Shown in pieces: positions 8,505-17,937 of a stretch of DNA of 64,000 nucleotides. Numbering within the stretch: position 1 is the first letter of the stretch; every line of letters begins with the position of its first letter. Under the pieces are notes generated by a model. The model ran no database searches and had not been told where the DNA came from. It saw nothing but the letters and a program-made list of their open reading frames with translations. This DNA is from Pseudomonas sp. GGS8 (GTDB lineage: Bacteria > Pseudomonadota > Gammaproteobacteria > Pseudomonadales > Pseudomonadaceae): assembly GCF_024168645.1 (NCBI RefSeq), contig NZ_JALJWF010000001.1:6655449-6719448 (forward strand), given 5' to 3'. A program made the position numbers and the translations under genes.

Positions 8505-9243
8505 AGGCGAGCATCACGGCGCAGCACACCAGAAATCCACAGAACAGCCCGCGCAACAGCCGCTCCGGCAGTGCGTGGGCGACTCTCACGCCCCAACTGA
8601 TGCTCATCAATCCACCGACCGCCAACGGTATACCGATCGCCCAGTGCACCTGTTGGTGCACCGCATAAGTCGCCAACGTGACGCCCGTGCTCGGCAGTGC
8701 CAACGCTAGCGATAAGCCTTGAGCAACCACTTGGCTGGTGCCAAACAGACTGGTCAATACCGGCGTTGCCACCACCGCCCCGCCCACGCCAAACAACCCG
8801 CCCATAGTCCCGGAAGCCGCGCCGAGCACACCCAGCCACGGCCATGAATAATGCATCTGCGAAGACGCCGGCGCGGTGGCAGTGAACATTCGCATCAGGT
8901 TGTAGGCCGACAGCGCGACCAGGAATGCGACGAAGCCCACACGCATGGTTTGCGCATCAATGCCCACCGCCCAGATCGAACCGATCCAGGCGAAGCAGAA
9001 TCCCATCGAAGCCAATGGCAGCGCATGACGCAATTCGATGCGATTGCGCTGGTGATAGCGCCACAGCGCCAGCATCACGTTCGGCACCACCATCACCAGT
9101 GCCGTGCCTTGGGCGACCTGCTGATCGAGACCGCACCATACGCCCAACAGCGGAATCGCCACCAACCCGCCACCAATACCGAAGAGCCCGCCAAGGGTGC
9201 CCAAGGCAGCGCCAAAAACCAGATACATCACGAACTCAATCAC
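8494..9243 (-). CDS. TauE/SafE-family sulfite/anion exporter-like membrane protein
   Basis: A 249-residue inner-membrane protein with about seven to eight hydrophobic segments and the duplicated family glycine motif: GTLGGLFGIGGGLVAIPLL near the N-terminus and GTMGGLFGVGGAVVATPVL after the midpoint. TauE/SafE proteins export sulfite, sulfoacetate or related anions, but substrates vary. I propose the GTG at 9241-9243 (reading VIEFVMYLVFG) because AGAGGA precedes it and homologues begin there; a longer reading from an upstream ATG is less likely. It is divergent from a LysR gene 110 bp away, which may regulate it. Confidence 0.85.
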   Translation of the reverse strand: MIEFVMYLVFGAALGTLGGLFGIGGGLVAIPLLGVWCGLDQQVAQGTALVMVVPNVMLALWRYHQRNRIELRHALPLASMGFCFAWIGSIWAVGIDAQTMRVGFVAFLVALSAYNLMRMFTATAPASSQMHYSWPWLGVLGAASGTMGGLFGVGGAVVATPVLTSLFGTSQVVAQGLSLALALPSTGVTLATYAVHQQVHWAIGIPLAVGGLMSISWGVRVAHALPERLLRGLFCGFLVCCAVMLAFKV

Positions 9244-9353
9244 AGGCGATTTTCCTCTTGTCAGACTGTTCATCCTACGCAGTCGGCTCTGGCGGGGAAA
9301 CGCACAGCAACGCACAATGGCTGTGCCAAATTCGCACAAGTGTTGATGAAGCC

Positions 9354-10310
9354 ATGAACCCCAACCAATTGACCGAACAACTCGGGCTGTTTCTTGATGT
9401 GCTGGAAACCGGCAGTTTTTCTGCCGCATCCCGCCGTCACCCCCTGACGCCATCGGCCGTGGCACGACGCATCGACAGCCTGGAAAGCGCTGTCGGCAGT
9501 CAGCTGTTCATTCGCAGCACCCACGCGGTGCGGGCTACCCCGGCAGGCTTGGCCTTTGCCGAACGCGCGCGGCGGATCGTCGCGGAACTGCGGCTGGCCC
9601 GGGCAGAAGCGGTGTCCCTGAGCAATGCGCCGGAAGGCTTGATTCGGGTCGATGCGCCGGCAGCGTTCGGACGACGCCATCTGGCGCCGGTGATTGCCGA
9701 CTTCCTGACGCTGTATCCCGGCCTCGACGTGCAATTGCACCTGATCGACAGCTTTGTCGATATGCAGGGTTCAAACCTGGGCAAGGTCGACCTGGTACTG
9801 CGTGCCGGGCAAATGGCCGATACCCGGCTGGTGGCCACGCCGTTGGCGAGCATGGTGCGCATCGCTTGCGCCAGCCCCGATTACCTGCAACGCCGTGGCG
9901 TGCCGACCGAGCCGGCGCAATTGGTCGACCACGACGGTCTGGATTGGGACGGCCTGGCTCCGCCGTTCGCCTGGCGTTTCGAGCAGAATGGGCAGATGCA
10001 CTTGCACCGGCCTGCACGAATCCGCATGAGCGCCAACAATGCCGAGGCACTGGTCTGCGGCGCACTGGCCGGCTTGGGCGTCGCACACCTGCCGACCTGG
10101 CTGGCCAGCGAATATTTATTACGCGGCGAACTGCTGCCGCTGTTCTGCGAAAAAGGTCTGCCAAAACCGGAAAGCACCGGTATTTATGCGTTACGCCTGG
10201 AGCAGCAACCCAGTGCGCGTAGCCGCTTATTGCTGGAATACCTGAAGACTCGTTTCAGCCCCATCCCGCCGTGGGATCTGGCGCTGCAAACCAACCTGGA
10301 CCGTCACTGA
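9354..10310 (+). CDS. LysR-family transcriptional regulator
   Basis: A 318-residue LysR protein of the subfamily with a compact C-terminal domain. Helix-turn-helix: LFLDVLETGSFSAASRRHPLTPSAVARRIDSLE, residues about 10-43; the effector domain starts at GLIRVDAPAAFGRRHL. The ATG at 9354 was chosen because LysR homologues begin a few residues before this helix. It is divergent from the TauE/SafE exporter gene, its most likely target. Confidence 0.88.
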   Translation: MNPNQLTEQLGLFLDVLETGSFSAASRRHPLTPSAVARRIDSLESAVGSQLFIRSTHAVRATPAGLAFAERARRIVAELRLARAEAVSLSNAPEGLIRVDAPAAFGRRHLAPVIADFLTLYPGLDVQLHLIDSFVDMQGSNLGKVDLVLRAGQMADTRLVATPLASMVRIACASPDYLQRRGVPTEPAQLVDHDGLDWDGLAPPFAWRFEQNGQMHLHRPARIRMSANNAEALVCGALAGLGVAHLPTWLASEYLLRGELLPLFCEKGLPKPESTGIYALRLEQQPSARSRLLLEYLKTRFSPIPPWDLALQTNLDRH

Positions 10311-10322
10311 TCGAGAATTATC

Positions 10323-10353
10323 TGGCGCATTAAAGATTCGCCCGCTAGATTCA
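10323..10353 (+). promoter_or_regulatory. Probable ohrR promoter with OhrR operator
   Basis: A -35 TGGCGC (10323-10328) and -10 TAGATT (10346-10351) are separated by exactly 17 bp. The spacer and flanks closely match the promoter found upstream of ohr at 10975, which suggests that OhrR binds both and represses its own gene. Confidence 0.55.
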
Positions 10354-10378
10354 TTCAATCACTGATCAAGGCTTTGAA

Positions 10379-10840
10379 ATGAACACCGAGCGCAACACCC
10401 CGGACCACTGCGACGAACTGCTGCTGGACAATCAGGTCTGCTTCGCCCTGCACTCCACCTCACTGCTGATGACCAAGGTCTACAAGCCGCTGCTGCAAGC
10501 ACTGGGCCTGACGTATCCGCAGTACCTGGCGATGATGGTGTTGTGGGAAAAGGATGGATTGACGGTGGGCGAAATCAGCACCCGACTGCTGACTGATCCC
10601 GGTTCCCTTACCCCGCTGCTCAAGCGCCTGGAAGCCGAAGGTTTGCTGAGCCGCACCCGTAGCCGGGAAGACGAACGAGTGGTGATTGTCGAGCTCACCG
10701 AGCAAGGCCATGCGCTTCGAGACAAAGCGCGGGGCATTCCCCAATGCATCCTCGGCGCCAGCGGGCAGACGCTGGAACAGTTGAAGAAGCTGCAAGCGGA
10801 GCTTCAAACACTGCGCAGCCACCTGCAAGACAGCCTTTAG
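10379..10840 (+). CDS. ohrR: OhrR, MarR-family organic-peroxide sensor/repressor
   Basis: A 153-residue MarR-type winged-helix repressor. DNQVCFALHS places the peroxide-reactive cysteine at residue 21, the position used by OhrR proteins, and a second Cys occurs at residue 123, so a two-Cys sensing mechanism as in Xanthomonas OhrR is plausible. DNA-binding region: GEISTRLLTDPGSLTPLLKRLEAEG and the wing SREDERVVIVELTEQG. The ohr gene follows 230 bp downstream on the same strand with its own promoter. Organic hydroperoxides oxidise the protein and relieve repression. Confidence 0.93.
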   Translation: MNTERNTPDHCDELLLDNQVCFALHSTSLLMTKVYKPLLQALGLTYPQYLAMMVLWEKDGLTVGEISTRLLTDPGSLTPLLKRLEAEGLLSRTRSREDERVVIVELTEQGHALRDKARGIPQCILGASGQTLEQLKKLQAELQTLRSHLQDSL

Positions 10841-10974
10841 ACCGCGAAGGCGTCCTCCCCGTCGCAAAAAATTCACTTCGCATAAATCCCGCACGAAAGC
10901 GTCTATCTCAAACATCTCCCGCCTGATCGAATCTTCAGGCGATGGCCAGGGTCAGTCTTTTTCAAAAATTTATA

Positions 10975-11045
10975 TTGCGCACTAAATATTAGCGAGCTAC
11001 ATTCACCTCGAACTTACTTTGTGCGCAAACATTTAGCGCAAATAA
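10975..11045 (+). promoter_or_regulatory. ohr promoter and candidate OhrR operators
   Basis: A -35 TTGCGC (10975-10980) and -10 TACATT (10998-11003) are 17 bp apart. The sequence TTGCGCACTAAATATT at 10975-10990 recurs in inverted, slightly diverged form (AACATTTAGCGCAAA) at 11028-11042, and a related copy overlaps the ohrR promoter. Two opposed boxes around the promoter fit an operator for a dimeric MarR-type repressor. Confidence 0.6.
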
Positions 11046-11069
11046 TCAAACCCGAACGAGGCTCACACC

Positions 11070-11489
11070 ATGCAAACTCTCTACACCGCAATCGCAACCT
11101 CCACCGGCGGCCGTGACGGTCGTGCGATCTCCAGCGACAACATCCTCGATGTCAAACTCGCCACTCCGAAAGAACTCGGCGGTGCCGGCGGCGCGGCAAC
11201 CAACCCTGAACAACTGTTCGCCGCCGGCTATTCCGCCTGCTTCATCGGCGCGCTGAAATTCGTCGCCAGCCAGACCAAACGCAAAATCCCCGACGACGCA
11301 TCGATTACCGCCCATGTCGGCATCGGTCAGATCCCTGGCGGTTTCGGTCTGGACATCGACCTGCACATCAGCCTTCCTGGCCTTGAACAAGCCGATGCAC
11401 AAAGCCTGGTCGAGGCCGCCCACCAGGTCTGCCCGTACTCCAACGCCACCCGTGGCAACGTCGATGTGCGCCTGCACGTTACCGTTTGA
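11070..11489 (+). CDS. ohr: Organic hydroperoxide resistance protein Ohr
   Basis: A 139-residue OsmC/Ohr-family thiol peroxidase, full length. Both redox cysteines are present: the peroxidatic Cys in AAGYSACFIGALKFV (about residue 60) and the resolving Cys in AHQVCPYSNATRGNVDV near the C-terminus. The preceding GGAGGAATNPEQLFAAGYSA is the subfamily signature. Ohr reduces fatty-acid and other organic hydroperoxides using lipoylated proteins as electron donors. It is preceded by its own promoter/operator and by ohrR. Confidence 0.97.
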   Translation: MQTLYTAIATSTGGRDGRAISSDNILDVKLATPKELGGAGGAATNPEQLFAAGYSACFIGALKFVASQTKRKIPDDASITAHVGIGQIPGGFGLDIDLHISLPGLEQADAQSLVEAAHQVCPYSNATRGNVDVRLHVTV

Positions 11490-11521
11490 TCACTGGGCAA
11501 CAGATCCCGATCATTCGCCCA

Positions 11522-11556
11522 CAAAAAAGCCCGACTCAATGGTCGGGCTTTTTCAT
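11522..11556. terminator. Bidirectional terminator between ohr and efp
   Basis: The stem AGCCCGAC/GTCGGGCT is flanked by an A-run on the left and a T-run on the right, so it ends both convergent genes. Confidence 0.88.
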
Positions 11557-11570
11557 TCCTCAAGCGGTGC

Positions 11571-12140
11571 TTATTTAGCACGGCCTTTGTAGGAACCGCC
11601 TTCGCGGGTATCGATCTCGATCATATCGCCGATTTCGATGAAGTCAGCAACCGACAGTTCGGTACCGTTCTTCAGTTTGGCAGGCTTCATCACCTTGCCG
11701 GAAGTGTCACCGCGAGCGGAACCTTCGGTGTAGTCAACCTGACGCACGATAGTGGTCGGCAGTTCTACGGAAACCAGACGCTCTTCGAAGAAGATCGCTT
11801 CGCAAACATCGGTCATGCCTTCTTCAACGAAAGGCAGAACGGCTTCGATGTCTTCAGCGTTCAGCTCGTACATGGTGTAGTCAGTGGTGTCCATGAACGT
11901 GTAGGAGTCGCCGCTGATGAAGGACAAGGTCGCTTCTTTGCGGTCGAGGATCACGTCGTCCAGTTTGTCGTCGGCGCTGTAAACGGTCTCGGTCTTGTAA
12001 CCGGTCAACAGGTTTTTCAGCTTGGTCTTCATGATCGCGCTGTTACGACCCGACTTGGTGAATTCAGCTTTCTGAACCAGCCAAGGATCGTTGTCGATAC
12101 GGATCACCATACCGGGTTTCAGTTCTTTACCAGTTTTCAT
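11571..12140 (-). CDS. efp: Elongation factor P
   Basis: A 189-residue translation factor that relieves ribosome stalling at polyproline stretches. Three beta-barrel domains are evident, ending in [22 protein letters not shown]. The tip of domain I reads TKSGRNSA, with Arg at residue 32, the residue that is rhamnosylated in the EarP-dependent EF-P subclass, rather than the Lys used by EpmA. The modifying enzyme earP is encoded 48 bp upstream on the same strand. A good terminator follows. Confidence 0.98.
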   Translation of the reverse strand: MKTGKELKPGMVIRIDNDPWLVQKAEFTKSGRNSAIMKTKLKNLLTGYKTETVYSADDKLDDVILDRKEATLSFISGDSYTFMDTTDYTMYELNAEDIEAVLPFVEEGMTDVCEAIFFEERLVSVELPTTIVRQVDYTEGSARGDTSGKVMKPAKLKNGTELSVADFIEIGDMIEIDTREGGSYKGRAK

Positions 12141-12188
12141 TGCGAATATCCGAATTTGGATGGGATTTACAAAAATCTAGGCCGCGTA

Positions 12189-13322
12189 TCATATCCAATT
12201 TAGGTAAAACTGTACCAGCGCTGCGGCAAGATCTGCCTGCAAGGCTTGTTCCAGACACCACGCCTCGGCATGTTTTTGCAGTTCCGGCCCGTGTTTGCGG
12301 GTTGATTTCCAGTGCTCGACCATTGTCTCACCGGCGTTCCACGCCCGCCATAGACCGCTGATCGCCTCACGGGCAGGCTCGGACAGGTCTTGGGTGTACA
12401 GAGCCAGGAACGCGTCGAGCTTGTCCAGATGGATGTCTTCGTCCTGCCGATAGATGTGCCAGAGCAGCGGCCGGCCTGCCCATTGGGCGCGAACAAAAGA
12501 ATCTTCGCCGCGCACGGCGTTGAAATCGCAGCTCCACAGCAGCAAGTCGTATTGATCCTGCCGGACGAACGGCAGCACTTGCACGGTCAGGGCGTTGCGC
12601 ACATGCACCGCGCCGGCCGTCAACCCGCTCACCCCGAGCCAGCGCTCGACGTCACCGAGAATCCGCCCCTCGGGCACCAGCAGATGAGTGGGTGTCGAGT
12701 CGGCAGCCATGGTGTCGAGCCAACTGGCCAGCCCGGTATTTTCGTAGGCGAACAGCGAGATCAGCTGTGCCTTCGGGGCGCGCTCAACCCCCAGGCCTTG
12801 CAGAAACTCTCGCTGAGCCTCGGGACTTTGCTGGAACTGCCGACGCCGCTCGAGCAATCCGCTTTCGCGCAGCAAACCACCGGTGCCCTTGCGGAACCCC
12901 GGAAAGAAAAAGAACTTCTGCACATTCTTGTACTTCACCGACGGCAAGCCGTGGCAACCGACGACCCAATCTTCGGCGCTCAGATAATCGAGGTTCATCC
13001 ACAGCGGCGGCTTTTCCCGTTCGGCCATGGCCTCCATATAAGCACTCGGTAACTGGCAGGCGAAAGCGGCGATGACGACATCTGCGGCGTCGGTGGGTTG
13101 CCAGTCCGCCGACCACTGTCGCACCTCGACCCCCTGCTGCCACTGCTGCGCGGCGTGGATGTCGATTTGTGGACACAACCGCTCGAAGGCCCGCAGGTCA
13201 TCGACCCACAAGCGCACCGTCACTGAATGTTCGGCCACCAGTTGGCGGGCCAGACGCCAGGTCACGCCGATGTCGCCAAAATTGTCGACCACGGTGCAAA
13301 AAATATCCCAGCGGGTTTTCAT
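12189..13322 (-). CDS. earP: EF-P arginine rhamnosyltransferase EarP
   Basis: A 377-residue inverting GT-B glycosyltransferase that transfers rhamnose from dTDP-rhamnose to Arg32 of EF-P. With the ATG at 13320-13322 the catalytic/sugar-binding residues fall at the literature numbering of Pseudomonas EarP: Asp13 and Asp17 in VVDNFGDIG, and Glu273 in AVRGEDSFVRAQWAG. An alternative ATG nine bases upstream would add three residues and shift this numbering. The C-terminal half is the nucleotide-sugar domain (RGEDSFVRAQWAGRPLLW). It precedes efp, so enzyme and substrate can be co-transcribed. Confidence 0.95.
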   Translation of the reverse strand: MKTRWDIFCTVVDNFGDIGVTWRLARQLVAEHSVTVRLWVDDLRAFERLCPQIDIHAAQQWQQGVEVRQWSADWQPTDAADVVIAAFACQLPSAYMEAMAEREKPPLWMNLDYLSAEDWVVGCHGLPSVKYKNVQKFFFFPGFRKGTGGLLRESGLLERRRQFQQSPEAQREFLQGLGVERAPKAQLISLFAYENTGLASWLDTMAADSTPTHLLVPEGRILGDVERWLGVSGLTAGAVHVRNALTVQVLPFVRQDQYDLLLWSCDFNAVRGEDSFVRAQWAGRPLLWHIYRQDEDIHLDKLDAFLALYTQDLSEPAREAISGLWRAWNAGETMVEHWKSTRKHGPELQKHAEAWCLEQALQADLAAALVQFYLNWI

Positions 13323-13455
13323 TTCAGGCATACCAGGTTCCCGTTGGCAAAAGCGCCGATTGTCCGCATAAATTACCCCGCGCAGAAGAGCCGACGACGA
13401 TTAATCTTCGTGCGACAATCGCCACTCGCCCGCGACCACCCGCCAGGAGGCAGTC

Positions 13456-13854
13456 ATGCCCTACCGTCCCCACCCGCGCCGCTCCATGCCAGTCCAGCTC
13501 AATGCGCTGCAACTGACCGGCAGCATCGCCCTTGGTTTGTGGCTGGGATTTATCGCGATCGCACTGACCTGTTGGCTCGCCTGGCGCCTGTTGTTCAACG
13601 AGCAATTGGCACCCTTGGCCCAGGCGGTGGAGCCACTGGCCAAACCGCCGGTGATTGCGCAACCCACCCCGCAAAATCCGATGTTCGAACAGTACGAGGA
13701 ACACCTGCGCAGGAACGATCAGCAGCAAATGGTGGAACAGGCCAGAAGCAGCAAACACAATCTGGCCAATCCAAAATGCCAGTTCTGGCTGCAACAAGAC
13801 CAAACTGCGCCGAGCGAAAAAAGCCGCGCCAACGTCCTGCAATTCTGCGATTGA
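13456..13854 (+). CDS. Small single-pass membrane protein, function unknown
   Basis: A 132-residue protein with AGGAGG six bases before its ATG. One strong membrane segment, SIALGLWLGFIAIALTCWLA (about residues 23-42), follows a short basic N-terminus, so the hydrophilic C-terminal 85 residues may lie on the periplasmic side. They are rich in Gln and Pro, with two cysteines (KCQF and QFCD) near the end that could form a disulfide. I do not recognise a family. It ends two bases before the start of the Gre-like gene, so the two are probably co-transcribed. Confidence 0.75.
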   Translation: MPYRPHPRRSMPVQLNALQLTGSIALGLWLGFIAIALTCWLAWRLLFNEQLAPLAQAVEPLAKPPVIAQPTPQNPMFEQYEEHLRRNDQQQMVEQARSSKHNLANPKCQFWLQQDQTAPSEKSRANVLQFCD

Positions 13855-13856
13855 TC

Positions 13857-14351
13857 ATGAAGCGCCCTATGCACAAGCCGACCGTCCACCAACTGATTAT
13901 CGACAAGCTGCGGATCGATCTCGACATCGCCGAACGTGCCGCACAAACCGCATACGAAACCGCGACCCACGAAGAAAACATAGCCGAAAACAAGTACGAC
14001 ACCCTGGGGCTGGAGGCGTCTTATCTGGCGGCCGGACAGGCGAGGCGAGTGGAGGAAATCAGGCTGTCATTGACCCTTTGCCAGAACCTGACACTGCGGC
14101 CTTATGACGAACGGCGCGGCATCGAAGTCGGCGCCCTGCTCGGCCTTGAAGACGAAAAAGGTCGCGAACAATGGCTGTTCCTGGCCCCCGACGCGGCCGG
14201 GTTGAAGGTTGATCTGGTGGGGCAATTGATTACTGTCATCACCCCTCGTTCGCCGCTGGGTAAAAGCCTGCTGGGCAAGTTCGAAGGGGATGAAGTGGAG
14301 ATTCTGGTGGCGGGCGCTCGGCAACAGTTTGCTGTCACCGAGGTGGTCTAG
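13857..14351 (+). CDS. GreA/GreB-family transcription elongation factor-like protein
   Basis: A 164-residue protein with a helical N-terminal half (HEENIAENKYDTLGLEASYL) and a C-terminal domain resembling the FKBP-like domain of Gre factors (GALLGLEDEKGREQWLFLAP, then ITVITPRSPLGKSLLGK). SPLGKxLLGK is the Gre C-terminal signature that docks on the RNA-polymerase secondary channel. The N-terminal coiled coil differs from GreA/GreB, so it may modulate polymerase without cleavage activity. A second in-frame ATG lies at 13869. True GreB is encoded separately at 26789. Confidence 0.75.
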   Translation: MKRPMHKPTVHQLIIDKLRIDLDIAERAAQTAYETATHEENIAENKYDTLGLEASYLAAGQARRVEEIRLSLTLCQNLTLRPYDERRGIEVGALLGLEDEKGREQWLFLAPDAAGLKVDLVGQLITVITPRSPLGKSLLGKFEGDEVEILVAGARQQFAVTEVV

Positions 14352-14364
14352 AGTCTGTTGACGC

Positions 14365-15348
<984 letters not shown>

Positions 15349-15395
15349 TCAAAGCAGGTAGACGCCACGGGCATCAGCGACGGTATATAACTATA

Positions 15396-15414
15396 TTAAT
15401 GGTTAGACCAATAA
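15396..15414. promoter_or_regulatory. Palindrome in the cysB promoter region
   Basis: TTAATGGT-TAG-ACCAATAA is an almost perfect inverted repeat about 60 bp upstream of the cysB ATG. On the minus strand a TTGGTC overlapping it and a TATATA 16 bp further form a possible promoter, so a bound protein would block or autoregulate cysB. Inference only. Confidence 0.35.
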
Positions 15415-15451
15415 ATCTAGAACTTTTTGTCAAAATGCCATTATTCGTGTT

Positions 15452-15955
15452 CTAGCGATCCTCTTTGCGGCGACGCTCCACCAGCGGCACCAGATAGACC
15501 GGCACTCTGGCCAGTTGCAACACGCGCGCAGCGGTTCGACCCAACGGCGTTTCCGCGCCAGCACCATGGCTGTGACTCCCTACGATCAGCAAATCGACAG
15601 AGAGTTTCTGCGCCTGGTCGAGAATCACCTGCGACGGATCGCCCTGCAGCACCCGCACTGCCTGAATCCGCTGCAAATCCTGCTCTCCCTCATCCCCCAG
15701 CTCTTCGCGAAAGTTGTCGAGCACCCGTTGCTGAATATTGGCGATCACATTGTTCAGACCCTGACTGTGAAATTCGTTCAAGGCCTTCTCGTCGAGATAG
15801 CTTTGCAACACGGATTCGGCAAACAGCCCCATGGGCTCTACCGCGTGCACCACATACAAGTCGGCATTGAATGTTCGAGCCAGTTCCAAAGCATGCTGCA
15901 TCACCAATGGTGCGTACAGACCCAAGTCAGTGGCATACAGCATCGAACGAATCAT
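15452..15955 (-). CDS. Universal stress protein (UspA family)
   Basis: A 167-residue single-domain Usp. Beginning MIRSMLYATDLG, it has the ATP-binding-type signature LIVGSHSHGAGAETPLGRTA near the C-terminus, followed by RVLQLARVPVYLVP. G-x2-G-x9-G(S/T) spacing is close to that of ATP-binding members. Usp proteins accumulate during stress and stationary phase; targets are unknown. The gene stands alone between cysB and the 5'-nucleotidase operon. Confidence 0.88.
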   Translation of the reverse strand: MIRSMLYATDLGLYAPLVMQHALELARTFNADLYVVHAVEPMGLFAESVLQSYLDEKALNEFHSQGLNNVIANIQQRVLDNFREELGDEGEQDLQRIQAVRVLQGDPSQVILDQAQKLSVDLLIVGSHSHGAGAETPLGRTAARVLQLARVPVYLVPLVERRRKEDR

Positions 15956-16051
15956 ATGACCTCCTCGAATGCCAACATGGCGGAGATTGATTCAGCTTAG
16001 CAGTGCCGTGGCGAGTGCGGCGTCCGGCGCAACGCATTGAACCACCGGGCT

Positions 16052-16957
16052 TTAAACCGACGGCTCGTTACTGATGCCATGGGGCACGTGCCCGGTGGCG
16101 ACCACTTCACGGGCCAGCTCGCAATGGCCCGCCTGATCGTCGAAAAATACGTCGGCGGCAAAGGCTTCGAGAAAAGCCGATTTGGTCAGGCCACCAAGGA
16201 ACAGCGATTCGTCCAGACGAATGTCCCATTCGCGCAAGGTACGGATCACCCTTTCATGGGCCGGGGCCGATCGCGCGGTCACCAGCGCCGTGCGGATCGG
16301 ACAGGCATCATCAGGGAACTCGCGCTGCAACAAATTGAGCGCCGCGAGAAAACCTTTGAACGGCCCGCCACGCAAAGGCTCGCGGGCCGCCTCACGCTCG
16401 CTGGCCTGAAACGCCGCCAGGCCTCCCGACTGATAGACCCGCTCCGACTCGTCGGAAAACAGCACCGCGTCACCGTCGAATGCAATGCGCAATTCATCGC
16501 TGGCGGCGCGACTGGCACCGCCCGACAGAATAGTCGCTGCAGCGAATCCGGCATCCAGCGCATTGCGCACGTCTTCGGCATGGGTCGAAAGAAACAGGTC
16601 GCAACCAAAGGCCTTGAGGTACGGGTAAGGACTGCGCCCGCCGACGAATGCCGCACGCGAGATCGACAGGCCATAGTGATGAATCGAGTTGAAAACCCGC
16701 AGGCCGGTGTCGGCGCTGTTGCGCGACACCAGGATCACCTCGACCCGGGCACGGCCGAGACTGGCGTTGAGGTTCAGGAGTTTTTCCACCAACGGGAATG
16801 CATCGCCGGGCTCGAGAATTTCGTCTTCGTGTTCAATCTGGTACTGCCGATAAGCCTCGACGCCGCTCGACAGATAGACCTTGTGGCTCTCGCTCAAATC
16901 GAACAGCGCTCGCGAAGAAATCGCCAGCACCAGTTTGTCGTCTATGACATTTGCCAT
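16052..16957 (-). CDS. Cytosolic 5'-nucleotidase family protein
   Basis: A 301-residue protein of the 5'-nucleotidase family Pfam PF06189 (related to eukaryotic cytosolic NT5C1). Landmarks: LVLAISSRALFDLSESHKVY at the N-terminus, VEVILVSRNSADTGLRVFNS in the middle, and DVFFDDQAGHCELA near the C-terminus, a HAD-like acidic pair. It would dephosphorylate nucleoside monophosphates. GGGGGAAGC precedes the ATG. It is the last gene of a three-gene run after the thioredoxin-like and 2-dehydropantoate-reductase-like genes. Confidence 0.85.
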   Translation of the reverse strand: MANVIDDKLVLAISSRALFDLSESHKVYLSSGVEAYRQYQIEHEDEILEPGDAFPLVEKLLNLNASLGRARVEVILVSRNSADTGLRVFNSIHHYGLSISRAAFVGGRSPYPYLKAFGCDLFLSTHAEDVRNALDAGFAAATILSGGASRAASDELRIAFDGDAVLFSDESERVYQSGGLAAFQASEREAAREPLRGGPFKGFLAALNLLQREFPDDACPIRTALVTARSAPAHERVIRTLREWDIRLDESLFLGGLTKSAFLEAFAADVFFDDQAGHCELAREVVATGHVPHGISNEPSV

Positions 16958-16980
16958 GCTTCCCCCTTCTCTTGACCGAC

Positions 16981-17937
16981 TCAGTGGTTACGTCGGTCGA
17001 TAAAACTCAAGCTGCGATACAAGGCCTCGATTCGCGGCAACTCACACCCCGCCGCCTTCGCCGCGGCCAGTGGCCGAGTGTAAATGGCATTCAGTTCCAG
17101 TGGCCGCTGGTGCAGAAAATCGTGGTACATGCTCGGCCAGTAGTCGGGCATTTTCTCGGTCATCATGAACAGATAATCGGCGTAACCCGGCGGCATGTCA
17201 TACCCGCAGGCCTTGGCCCCCTGAACCACTTCGGCCATCAAGGCCTGAATCAGCGCGCGGCTGTCGGCATCCGCCATCAACGGTGTGGTGCTGGCCCCGA
17301 GCAGCACCGACAGACCGTTGTAGGGAATATTCCAGACCAGTTTCTGCCAGCGCGCCTGATGCAAACTCGGCATGGCCTGGGCGTCGATGCCGGCAGCGCG
17401 GAACAACCCGGCGCCCGCCTCGACGATGTTCATGCGCGCCTGTTCATTGACGGCGGGACCGCTGTGATAGCCGACATTCACCGAACCGAGCGCTTGATGG
17501 GTGACGCTCCCGGGGCCGGAGCGATGGACGCAGATCAGACAAAGCCCACCGAGCAGGTGCAGCGAATCAGGAAGCAACTCGTGCAGGCTGTCTTCGACGT
17601 CCAGGCCATTTTGCAGCAACAGCACTTTGGCATCAGGGGCCGCGGCTTGAATAATGGCCGGTGCCAGATCCGCGTTACTGGTGGTTTTGGCGCCCACCAG
17701 CAGCCAGTCACAGGGCGGCATGTCGGCCGCCGATGAATACGCCTGGACCGGGTTCAAGGTCAGCGGGCCCAACGACGCATGGTCGAGATGCAAGCCGCGT
17801 TCGGCTACCGCTGAAAACTCGCTGCGCAACAGAAAATGCACGTCGAAGCCGGCGCGCGCCAGCATCAGCCCGTAGAAACCACCGATCGCGCCGGTCCCGA
17901 TAATGCCGATTGTCGGCCTGACCACTGTGCCTGTCAT
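16981..17937 (-). CDS. 2-dehydropantoate 2-reductase-like protein (PanE/ApbA family)
   Basis: A 318-residue NADP-dependent reductase. The Rossmann motif IGIIGTGAIGGFYGLMLARAG occupies residues 9-29, and the C-terminal helical domain contains the family segment WQKLVWNIPYNGLSVLLGAS with its conserved Lys and Asn. PanE reduces ketopantoate to pantoate in coenzyme A synthesis; Pseudomonas genomes carry several paralogues, so the exact substrate is uncertain. Its start codon overlaps the stop of the thioredoxin-like gene (ATGA), indicating translational coupling. Confidence 0.85.
   Translation of the reverse strand: MTGTVVRPTIGIIGTGAIGGFYGLMLARAGFDVHFLLRSEFSAVAERGLHLDHASLGPLTLNPVQAYSSAADMPPCDWLLVGAKTTSNADLAPAIIQAAAPDAKVLLLQNGLDVEDSLHELLPDSLHLLGGLCLICVHRSGPGSVTHQALGSVNVGYHSGPAVNEQARMNIVEAGAGLFRAAGIDAQAMPSLHQARWQKLVWNIPYNGLSVLLGASTTPLMADADSRALIQALMAEVVQGAKACGYDMPPGYADYLFMMTEKMPDYWPSMYHDFLHQRPLELNAIYTRPLAAAKAAGCELPRIEALYRSLSFIDRRNH

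Noticed and set aside
15427..15870. A plus-strand frame opposite the Usp gene
   Set aside because: The minus-strand frame carries the Usp nucleotide-binding signature, and the opposing frame is Arg/Ala/Pro-rich without homology.
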